From Gammaproteobacteria bacterium (lineage in GTDB: Bacteria; Pseudomonadota; Gammaproteobacteria; Methylococcales; Methylomonadaceae), in the NCBI GenBank assembly GCA_018830325.1, contig JAHJSQ010000033.1, positions 39,845-103,844 of the forward strand: a stretch of DNA of 64,000 nt, in the 5' to 3' direction. The position numbers and the translations under genes were made by a program. Below, in pieces: positions 57,371 through 64,000 of this stretch. Positions within the stretch are counted from its first letter, which is position 1, and each line of letters opens with the position of its first letter. The notes beneath the pieces are model-generated. The model worked only from the letters and a program-made list of their open reading frames with translations. It was not told the DNA's origin and ran no database searches.

Positions 57371-58990
57371 ATGAGTGCCACGACTCTCAGGATAGCCATT
57401 GCACAAAGCAATTTTCGGGTTGGCGATATCAATGCCAATACCGAAAAAATTATTGCCCAGGCACTAGACAGCCGCGACCGGCTAAAAGCCGATATTGTCA
57501 TCTTTCCGGAACTCTCGGTAACCGGTTACCCGCCGGAAGATTTGTTGCTGAGACCGGATTTTATTGCCCGAGCGCAGCAAGCGGTGGTATCGATCGCCGA
57601 ACAGGCGCAAGGCATCGATGTGGTTTTCGGATACCCCGAACAGTCCGGCGGTAAGTTGTTTAACTCGGCGGTAGTGTGCAGGTCGGGAGAAATTATTGCG
57701 CGCTATCATAAGAATGTTTTGCCGAATTACGGTGTATTCGATGAACAGCGTTATTTCACGGCCGGCACCGAGACCGCGCTATTCAACCTGAAAGGTTTGA
57801 CTCTGGCATTGACGATTTGCGAGGATGTTTGGCAGTCGGGCTTGGTTGACAAAAACCGTCAGGCCGGCGCGGATATCGTGTTGACCTTAAATGCGTCGCC
57901 CTTCCATGCCGGTAAGATTCATCAGCGCGAGCAGGTCGTTTGCGATCAAGTCAAAGCTGCCGGAGTTCCTTTGGTTTATGTCAATTTAATCGGCGGACAA
58001 GACGAATTGGTTTTCGATGGTGCGTCATTTGTTGTCGATAGCGACGGTGCAGTCGCGTTTCGCGCCGAGGAGTTTCGAGAGCAACTTTGTGTCGTCGAAT
58101 TTACCGGCAAGCAACCGATTAAATCGATATGCGCCCCGATTTATCGACCGGTGTCGAGCGAATATCAGGCTTTGGTCTTGGGAATTCGCGATTATGTCAG
58201 TAAAAATGGCTTTAATGGAGCCTTATTGGGTTTATCTGGAGGCATCGATTCGGCGCTGGTACTGGCATTGGCAGTCGATGCGCTCGGTGCCGATAAGGTT
58301 GAAGCGGTATTGATGCCTTCGCGTTATACGCAAACGATGAGCAACGAAGATGCCGAATCGGAAGCCAAGGCGTTAGGTGTGAACTATCACATTATTCCTA
58401 TCGAACCGGCTGTTACGGCATTTAACGAGATGTTGGCCCCGGTATTTACCGGCATTGCCAAGGATACGACCGAGGAAAATATTCAGGCTCGTTGTCGCGG
58501 CGTCTTGCTGATGGCCTTGTCGAATAAGCAAGGTAAATTGTTGCTGACGACGGGCAATAAAAGCGAGATGAGTGTCGGCTATGCGACACTTTATGGCGAC
58601 ATGGCAGGCGGATTCGCGCCGATCAAGGATGTGCCGAAGCTCTTGGTCTATGCGTTGGCGCGTTATCGTAATTCGATTTCGAAAGTCATTCCTGAGCGAG
58701 TGATAACGCGGCCACCATCGGCGGAATTGGCGCCGGATCAGGTCGATCAGGATTCATTGCCGCCTTATGAAGTTCTGGATCCGATTCTGGAGCGTTATGT
58801 CGAGTTCGATCAATCGGCGGAAGAGATTATTGCCGCAGGATTTGCCGCGGAGCATGTCGTTAGGGCGATTACGCTGGTCGATCGCAACGAATACAAGCGT
58901 CGGCAATCGCCGCCCGGTATTCGGATAACCCCTCGAGCCTTCGGTCGCGATCGGCGTTATCCGATTACGTCTGGTTACAAAGGTGTTTGA
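57371..58990 (+). CDS. nadE: glutamine-dependent NAD+ synthetase
   Basis: NadE makes NAD+ from nicotinic acid adenine dinucleotide, ATP and glutamine. The 539-residue product has an N-terminal nitrilase-like glutaminase domain (about 1-250) with the Glu-Lys-Cys triad in FPELSVTGYPPEDL (Glu47), RYHKNVLPNYG and LTICEDVWQ. The C-terminal synthetase domain has the PP-loop GLSGGIDSALVLALAVDALG and GNKSEMSVGYATLYGDMAGG. Length and motifs are standard for the two-domain form. The ATG at 57371 is preceded by GAGAGG. The gene after it (CsiV-like) follows by only 18 bases. Confidence 0.96.
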   Translation: MSATTLRIAIAQSNFRVGDINANTEKIIAQALDSRDRLKADIVIFPELSVTGYPPEDLLLRPDFIARAQQAVVSIAEQAQGIDVVFGYPEQSGGKLFNSAVVCRSGEIIARYHKNVLPNYGVFDEQRYFTAGTETALFNLKGLTLALTICEDVWQSGLVDKNRQAGADIVLTLNASPFHAGKIHQREQVVCDQVKAAGVPLVYVNLIGGQDELVFDGASFVVDSDGAVAFRAEEFREQLCVVEFTGKQPIKSICAPIYRPVSSEYQALVLGIRDYVSKNGFNGALLGLSGGIDSALVLALAVDALGADKVEAVLMPSRYTQTMSNEDAESEAKALGVNYHIIPIEPAVTAFNEMLAPVFTGIAKDTTEENIQARCRGVLLMALSNKQGKLLLTTGNKSEMSVGYATLYGDMAGGFAPIKDVPKLLVYALARYRNSISKVIPERVITRPPSAELAPDQVDQDSLPPYEVLDPILERYVEFDQSAEEIIAAGFAAEHVVRAITLVDRNEYKRRQSPPGIRITPRAFGRDRRYPITSGYKGV

Positions 58991-59008
58991 AATAGCGAAG
59001 AGATGATA

Positions 59009-59569
59009 ATGACCAATAATAAAAGTGCATTTCGCATGGTCTTGTTTATGTTGTTGATAATGCGAGTCTCATGGGTTTCGGCGCAGGATCGTTTTCAAAT
59101 TGAATTGATTATATTCGGGCAAGACATGCCGACGACCGAATTGTTCGATCAAACCCGCAGCGGGATACAATGGCCGAGTCGGGTCGTCGAAGTGTCGGCA
59201 TTGGCTCAGGCCGCCACGGAACAAAAATCGTTATCCCATGTCTACGCTACGCTTTCGCGTTATTCAACGTATCAGCCGATCGCCCACTATGCTTGGATTC
59301 AAGCCATCGATGTGGACAGTGCCGGCGATGCGGTTCGAATTCAGGATGCGGCTAATGTGTTGGACGGTTTTTTTCAGCTCGAACGAGGCGATTTTTTGAC
59401 CGTGACCTTAGATCTTGAGTATCAGCCCGATCCCGAGCGATTTTTTAGATTGTCCGAATCAAGGCGAATTAAGTTTGATGAAGACCATTATTTCGATCAT
59501 CCGAAATTCGGCGTGATATTAAAGGTGAAAGGTGAAAGGGGAGGTTTGGGCTTGAAGAATAAAAAATAA
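59009..59569 (+). CDS. CsiV-like exported protein
   Basis: The 186-residue protein has a signal peptide (about residues 8-25, AFRMVLFMLLIMRVSWVSAQ), then FQIELIIFGQDMPTTELFDQ and repeated beta segments ending in YFDHPKFGVILKVKGERGG. The layout (a first strand F-x-hydrophobic-E-hydrophobic-I-F directly after signal cleavage, and a late short-hairpin DHPKFG) resembles the CsiV family (peptidoglycan-binding in Vibrio), but identity is low and I am not sure. It lies 18 bases after nadE and ends before a terminator. An ATG two codons upstream (59003) is also possible. Confidence 0.7.
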   Translation: MTNNKSAFRMVLFMLLIMRVSWVSAQDRFQIELIIFGQDMPTTELFDQTRSGIQWPSRVVEVSALAQAATEQKSLSHVYATLSRYSTYQPIAHYAWIQAIDVDSAGDAVRIQDAANVLDGFFQLERGDFLTVTLDLEYQPDPERFFRLSESRRIKFDEDHYFDHPKFGVILKVKGERGGLGLKNKK

Positions 59570-59677
59570 TCTCCATAATACAGTTTAAGTTTTGGAATCG
59601 AGCCGTGTTCGCTATGAATAAACCGGATTTTGCATGCCTATAGGGAATATGCGAAGTATAATAAGCGACCTTTGCAA

Positions 59678-59711
59678 GCTCTCGTCAGTCGATTGAGGGC
59701 TTTTTTTGTTT
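59678..59711 (+). terminator. rho-independent terminator after the CsiV-like gene
   Basis: AGCTCTC (59678-59684) and GAGGGCT (59695-59701) pair with one G-T wobble and are followed by TTTTTTGTTTT. It ends the nadE-csiV transcript about 75 bases before miaB. Confidence 0.7.
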
Positions 59712-59783
59712 TCCATTTGGTGATTAAATAGCCGCCTCTTTTCTCCGTTGTAATGACGGGGTGTTTTTTTAGATGTACATACA

Positions 59784-61139
59784 ATGACGCAAAAATTATA
59801 TATTCAGACCAACGGTTGTCAGATGAACGAGTACGATTCCGACAAAATGCGGGATGTACTGAAAGCATCTCACGGTCTGGAGTTGACCGACAAACCCGAC
59901 GAGGCCGATGTTTTATTACTCAACACTTGCTCGGTGCGCGAAAAAGCGCAAGAAAAAGTCTTTTCGGCTTTGGGCGTATGGCGGCCGTTCAAGGAGCTGA
60001 AGCCCGATGTTATCATCGGCGTTGGAGGTTGCGTGGCGAGTCAAGAAGGCGAGGCGATACAAAAACGCGCGCCGTTCGTCGATATTGTCTTTGGTCCGCA
60101 AACCTTGCACCGATTGCCGCAATTGCTTGACGAAGCTCGCAACAAGCATAAGCGTGTCATCGACATCAGCTTTCCCGAAATCGAAAAATTCGACGCTTTG
60201 CCGGAACCTCGTGCCGAAGGTCCTAAAGCTTTCGTATCGGTGATGGAAGGCTGCAGCAAATATTGCACGTTTTGCGTCGTTCCTTATACACGAGGCGAGG
60301 AAATCAGCCGTCCGCTCGACGATGTGATTGCCGAGATCACGGTCTTGGCGAAGCAAGGCGTTCGCGAAGTCAACCTGCTTGGGCAAAACGTCAATGCTTA
60401 TCGGGGGCTGATGGCGGACGGCGATATCGCCGATTTCGCGCTTTTACTACACCATGTAGCGGCGATCGACGGTATCGACCGGATTCGTTTTACGACGTCG
60501 AACCCGGTCGAATTCAGCGACAGCCTGATCGAAGCCTATGCCGAAATTCCGCAATTGGTCGATCATCTGCATCTACCGGTTCAGAGCGGCAGCGATGCGA
60601 TTTTGAAAAAAATGAAGCGCGGTCATGTACGCGACGACTATTTCGAGATTATTCGCAAATTGCGCGAGGTTCGCCCGAATATTTCTCTATCTTCCGATTT
60701 CATTATCGGTTTTCCGGGCGAAACTGATCGGGACTTCGACGATACGATGGATTTGATCGAGACGATCGGCTTCGATCTTTCCTACAGTTTTATATACAGT
60801 CAAAGGCCCGGTACGCCCGCTGCCGATTTGCCGGACGATGTGCCTCTCGAAGTCAAGAAGCAACGTTTGCAACGGTTGCAAAACCGCATCAATGAAATGG
60901 CGGCCCAAATTTCGGCGAGCATGGTCGATACCGTGCAAACGGTCTTGGTTGAAGGCCCGTCAAAAAAGAATCCGTTACAAATGCAGGGTCGAACCGAAAA
61001 TAATCGCGTCGTCAATTTCATTGGTCATCCCCGATTAGCGGGGCGATTCGTCGACGTATACATAGCCGAGGCCTTGCCTAATTCTCTTCGCGGGCGTATG
61101 GTCGAATCTTCGACCTCAAAAATAACTGCGGTGGCTTAA
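59784..61139 (+). CDS. miaB: tRNA-2-methylthio-N6-dimethylallyladenosine synthase MiaB
   Basis: MiaB methylthiolates i6A37 in tRNAs that read UNN codons. The 451-residue radical-SAM methylthiotransferase has an N-terminal UPF0004 domain with Cys12, Cys49 and Cys83 (auxiliary iron-sulfur cluster), a radical-SAM CxxxCxxC at 157-164 (CSKYCTFC) and a C-terminal TRAM domain (about 375-445). It starts the conserved miaB-phoH-ybeY-corC operon; the next gene is 7 bases downstream. Confidence 0.97.
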   Translation: MTQKLYIQTNGCQMNEYDSDKMRDVLKASHGLELTDKPDEADVLLLNTCSVREKAQEKVFSALGVWRPFKELKPDVIIGVGGCVASQEGEAIQKRAPFVDIVFGPQTLHRLPQLLDEARNKHKRVIDISFPEIEKFDALPEPRAEGPKAFVSVMEGCSKYCTFCVVPYTRGEEISRPLDDVIAEITVLAKQGVREVNLLGQNVNAYRGLMADGDIADFALLLHHVAAIDGIDRIRFTTSNPVEFSDSLIEAYAEIPQLVDHLHLPVQSGSDAILKKMKRGHVRDDYFEIIRKLREVRPNISLSSDFIIGFPGETDRDFDDTMDLIETIGFDLSYSFIYSQRPGTPAADLPDDVPLEVKKQRLQRLQNRINEMAAQISASMVDTVQTVLVEGPSKKNPLQMQGRTENNRVVNFIGHPRLAGRFVDVYIAEALPNSLRGRMVESSTSKITAVA

Positions 61140-61146
61140 GCAATTG

Positions 61147-62124
61147 ATGTCATCTCAAGAAATTACGCTGTTGCCGGCCGATAACAGCAGACTCTCCAAT
61201 TTTTGCGGCCAATTCGATTGCCATCTGCGTCAGATCGAGCAACGCATGCTGGTGGAAATCGCCAATCGAGGTAATCATTTCAAAGTCAGCGGTGAAGAGC
61301 AGGCGGTCAAAGCAGCTTGCGCGGTGATGCATAAGCTATTTGACAGCACCGAACTGGAATTATTGACTCCCGAGCAAGTGCATCTATCGATGCAGGACTC
61401 CAGCATCGACGAAGCCCTTGATGCGGTCAAGGCCGAAACGGCGGCTCAACATCAAGTGACGGTCAAAACTAAGCGCGGCGTGATCAAAGGCAGGGGCGCC
61501 AATCAACAAAATTATTTAAAAAAAATCACGACTCACGATATTAATTTCGGCGTCGGCCCCGCAGGAACCGGGAAGACCTATCTTGCGGTCGCTTGCGCGG
61601 TAGAAGCCTTGCAAAACGAAAAAGTCCGTCGAATCATTCTGGTTCGTCCTGCTGTAGAAGCCGGCGAAAAACTCGGTTTTTTGCCCGGCGACATGGCGCA
61701 AAAAGTCGATCCTTACTTACGTCCTCTGTACGATGCTTTGTATGAAATGCTCGGCTTCGAGCGCGTCGAGAAATTGATCGACCGCGATGTCATTGAGGTT
61801 GCGCCGTTAGCCTTCATGCGCGGCAGAACCTTGAACGATTCCTTCATTATTCTCGATGAAGCGCAAAACACGACCGTCGAGCAAATCAAGATGTTTTTGA
61901 CGCGGGTCGGCTTCGGTTCGACCGCCGTCATTACCGGCGACATCACGCAAATCGATTTGCCTTCCGAAAAAATGTCGGGATTGCGCCATGTGTTGAAGGT
62001 ATTAGAGCATGTCGAAGGCATCAGTTTTACGTTTTTCGGCGCGAAAGACGTCGTTAGGCATCCGTTGGTACAGCGAATTGTTCTTGCCTATGAGGCCTAT
62101 GAAAAAACAACCCCGAACCCTTGA
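61147..62124 (+). CDS. ybeZ: PhoH-like ATPase (YbeZ)
   Basis: The 325-residue PhoH-family NTPase has an N-terminal extension, the P-loop GPAGTGKTYLAVACAVEAL, Walker B FIILDEAQNTT and the sensor GDITQIDLP, with a KH-like N-terminal segment. YbeZ works with YbeY in RNA metabolism, probably as an RNA helicase-like partner. The ATG at 61147 is preferred over the preceding TTG. Its TGA overlaps the ybeY ATG by one base, so the two are coupled. Confidence 0.95.
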   Translation: MSSQEITLLPADNSRLSNFCGQFDCHLRQIEQRMLVEIANRGNHFKVSGEEQAVKAACAVMHKLFDSTELELLTPEQVHLSMQDSSIDEALDAVKAETAAQHQVTVKTKRGVIKGRGANQQNYLKKITTHDINFGVGPAGTGKTYLAVACAVEALQNEKVRRIILVRPAVEAGEKLGFLPGDMAQKVDPYLRPLYDALYEMLGFERVEKLIDRDVIEVAPLAFMRGRTLNDSFIILDEAQNTTVEQIKMFLTRVGFGSTAVITGDITQIDLPSEKMSGLRHVLKVLEHVEGISFTFFGAKDVVRHPLVQRIVLAYEAYEKTTPNP

Positions 62125-62585
62125 TGAACAGCATTGAAATTCAACAAGAGACCATGTCGGACGCTGTCCCGGATAGTGGTCAATTGCAAACTTGGGTCGA
62201 CGCTGCGCTAAAGGAGTATCCCGACGATACCGAGCTGGTAATCCGTATCGTGGATAAGCTAGAGATCAGTCAACTCAACGAACACTATAGAGCCAAATCG
62301 GGCCCAACCAATATTTTAAGTTTTCCTTTCGACGCGCCGGACTATATCGAATCCAATCTCCTTGGCGATTTGGTCGTATGCGCGCCGGTCTTGGCCGAAG
62401 AGGCGCTGGAGCAAAACAAGGTTTTGGAGCATCATTGGGCGCATATCATCGTGCATGGAGTCCTGCATTTGCTGGGTTACGATCATGTCGAAGATAACGA
62501 AGCCGAATTAATGGAAGCGAAAGAAATCGAAATATTGGCACAATTGAACATCGATAATCCGTATAACGAGGCAAACGAGGTATGA
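62124..62585 (+). CDS. ybeY: endoribonuclease YbeY (rRNA maturation factor)
   Basis: YbeY is a metal-dependent single-strand endoribonuclease needed for 16S rRNA 3' maturation and ribosome quality control. The 153-residue product has the zinc-binding H3xH5xH motif in HGVLHLLGYDH and the FPFDAPD and GDLVVCAPVL segments. It has an N-terminal extension of roughly 20 residues compared with E. coli. It overlaps ybeZ by 1 base and corC by 4 bases in the standard operon order. Confidence 0.95.
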   Translation: MNSIEIQQETMSDAVPDSGQLQTWVDAALKEYPDDTELVIRIVDKLEISQLNEHYRAKSGPTNILSFPFDAPDYIESNLLGDLVVCAPVLAEEALEQNKVLEHHWAHIIVHGVLHLLGYDHVEDNEAELMEAKEIEILAQLNIDNPYNEANEV

Positions 62586-63439
62586 ACGACGAACCCTATC
62601 CGAGTCAGACGCCGCAAAAAAGTTGGATCGGCAGACTAGGACAACTTTTAAGCGGCGAACCGCAAGATCAGGAAGATCTTCTTGAGATTTTACGGGAAGC
62701 TCGGGAAAAACATTTACTAGGCCCTGATGCGCTGGCAATGATTGAAGGCGTACTTCAGGTTTCGGAAATGCGGGCACGGGATATCATGATTCCGAAAGTG
62801 CAAATGGTCGTCGTGCCAAGAGATGCCGACTTGAAAACCATTTTTCCGTTGGTGCTCGAACACGGTCATTCGCGTTTTCCGGTGATCGAAGAGGACCGCA
62901 GTAAAGTGGTCGGCGTTTTGTTGGCAAAAGATTTGCTGCCTTATGCTCTGACCGAGACCGATCATGATATCAAAGTCGAGGAATTGATGCGTCCGGTCAG
63001 CATCGTGCCGGAAAGCAAGCGCTTGAATGTGTTGTTGAAAGAGTTTCGTACCAATCGCAATCACCTAGCCATCGTCGTCGACGAGTACGGTACCGCGGCA
63101 GGCTTGGTGACGATAGAGGATATACTCGAAGAAATCGTCGGCGATATCGAGGACGAGCACGACCAGGAGCCCGATGAGGGTTATATCGTTCAGCGCAACG
63201 AAAACGAATATATGGTCAAGGCGTTGACGCCGATGGATGACTTCGATGAATTTTTTTCCTCGGGATTATCCAGCGAGGAATACGATACGGTCGGCGGCTT
63301 TATCGTGACCAAGCTCGGACACCTACCGCAAAAAGGCGAAAAAGTGATCGAAGGCAAGCTCAGGTTCGAAGTGGTCCGAGCGGACAGCCGCCGAATTCAT
63401 TGGCTAAAATTGAAATTGCTCGAAGAAGAGGAAGAGTAG
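62582..63439 (+). CDS. corC: CBS-domain transporter-associated protein CorC (YbeX)
   Basis: The 285-residue cytoplasmic CBS/CorC_HlyC protein is linked in E. coli to Mg/Co resistance and to ribosome metabolism with YbeY. Two CBS repeats (about 70-130 and 140-195) are visible, with MIPKVQMVVVPRDADLKTIF and LRPVSIVPES-type starts, then the CorC_HlyC domain (about 205-280, with DTVGGFIVTKLGHLPQKGEK). It overlaps ybeY by 4 bases. The lnt gene that usually follows is not seen; repeat-like DNA begins right after the stop. Confidence 0.95.
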   Translation: MNDEPYPSQTPQKSWIGRLGQLLSGEPQDQEDLLEILREAREKHLLGPDALAMIEGVLQVSEMRARDIMIPKVQMVVVPRDADLKTIFPLVLEHGHSRFPVIEEDRSKVVGVLLAKDLLPYALTETDHDIKVEELMRPVSIVPESKRLNVLLKEFRTNRNHLAIVVDEYGTAAGLVTIEDILEEIVGDIEDEHDQEPDEGYIVQRNENEYMVKALTPMDDFDEFFSSGLSSEEYDTVGGFIVTKLGHLPQKGEKVIEGKLRFEVVRADSRRIHWLKLKLLEEEEE

Positions 63440-64000
63440 GCGGGTTATTTAACCCGCTCCGAACGTTAGGGTTTGCTTTGGATAGGGTTGAAAAGCTTCC
63501 GCTCCTGCACACCCCTTACCCACATCCATGTAGATAACGTAAGGACGGGTCGGCAAGCCTAGATCTGCATAGGTTTTTAAGGTCATTTTAGTTAAGGAGC
63601 GAGTAATGCTTGAGCCGCATGACGCGGCGAGCATTTTCCAACAAGGTCGGCGTAGACATAAGGTTGTTCTGCTGTGGTCAGGCTAAAGGCAAATCTGCCC
63701 GAATTTACGGCTAATATCAGGTTATCAAGGCACATTTCCCGGTTTTTGGGAGTTATCAGGGCAAAAGTGCCTGAAAAGACCGCCAATATCAACTTATCGG
63801 GTAGATTTGCCTGATAATCAATAGTTCTCAGGGTGCTCCGCTGCGCTACGCACCCTGAGAATGGCCGAGTTGACAGGAAACCTGTCGAACGAATGGCCCT
63901 CAGTCCGCTTCGCTCCCTGAGAACCAATCGTTCGACAGGACGATTTATGCCTGATAACCCGATACTCCGTATCCATTATCAAGCAAAATCGCCTGTCAAC
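63440..64000. other. gene-free end of window with stacked hairpins
   Basis: No credible gene is present. Nested and stacked inverted repeats occupy 63687-63939 (see next entry). The DNA between corC and 63687 has no other clear structure. ORFs across the palindromes are mirror-image artefacts. The window ends within this region. Confidence 0.7.
63687..63939. repeat. cluster of three palindromes
   Basis: An imperfect 126-bp palindrome has arms AGGCAAATCTGCCCGA (63687-63702) and TCGGGTAGATTTGCCT (63797-63812). A second has perfect 12-bp arms TTCTCAGGGTGC (63825-63836) and GCACCCTGAGAA (63850-63861). A third has perfect 12-bp arms CCTGTCGAACGA (63881-63892) and TCGTTCGACAGG (63928-63939). The words TTATCAGG and CCTGATAA recur between them. 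The arrangement is REP/BIME-like. Confidence 0.75.

Noticed and set aside
59753..60130. Alternative plus-strand ORF overlapping the start of miaB
   Set aside because: It is an out-of-frame shadow; the miaB frame has all the cysteine motifs.
63592..63927. Minus-strand ORF of 111 codons at the window end
   Set aside because: It runs through three palindromes and its sequence reflects the mirrored arms.

Overview
The window reads as chromosomal DNA of a gammaproteobacterial (type I) methanotroph or close methylotroph. Evidence: a formaldehyde-activating enzyme (fae), a fructose-6-phosphate aldolase-type transaldolase and a divergent transketolase, which fit C1 assimilation by a sugar-phosphate cycle; a MoxY-like sensor kinase; and gammaproteobacterial gene orders (hfq-hflX-hflK-hflC-hisZ-purA and miaB-phoH-ybeY-corC). 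I see no rRNA, tRNA, CRISPR array, phage gene or transposase gene.

Layout. 1-6.4 kb: housekeeping operon from the end of hfq to purA. 6.4-11 kb: repeat-rich DNA around a PEBP-family gene and ettA, with a small cluster of DnaA-box sequences. 11-18.4 kb: an SRPBCC protein, a two-component pair, fsa, a fructosamine-kinase-like gene, fae and an unknown gene pair. 18.7-31.5 kb: a large DUF748/AsmA-like envelope protein, then a nitrogen block with two glnK-amt pairs, glnA and ntrBC, with sigma-54-type promoters in the glnK/glnA divergent region. 31.6-39.5 kb: transketolase, an RND efflux pump with its adaptor, and an unknown secreted protein. 40-48 kb: a four-gene signalling operon (kinase-less multi-PAS/GAF sensor, 5TM histidine kinase, CheY-like regulator, REC-PAS-GGDEF-EAL). 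49-55 kb: a sterol-desaturase-family protein, an unknown coiled-coil protein and a five-module protein joining a cytoplasmic solute-binding domain, PAS, a degenerate GGDEF, EAL and a C-terminal BLUF blue-light domain. 55-63.4 kb: quinone oxidoreductase, sulfurtransferase, nadE, a CsiV-like protein and the miaB-phoH-ybeY-corC operon.

How the genes work together. fae, fsa and transketolase belong to formaldehyde handling and pentose-phosphate rearrangement. GlnK, Amt, GlnA and NtrBC form a complete ammonium uptake, assimilation and sensing circuit. Two separate loci feed cyclic-di-GMP signalling, one by phosphorelay and one probably by blue light plus a small ligand.

Most gaps between genes are filled by several families of non-coding, inverted-repeat (MITE/REP-like) elements, often nested. 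A 64-65 bp element lies in larger elements with 4-bp target duplications that can be read directly against unfilled copies elsewhere in the window. Two phase-locked heptanucleotide arrays sit between an amt gene and the DUF748 gene. The strongest candidates for new biology are the binding-protein/BLUF cyclic-di-GMP sensor, the nested element system and the heptad arrays.
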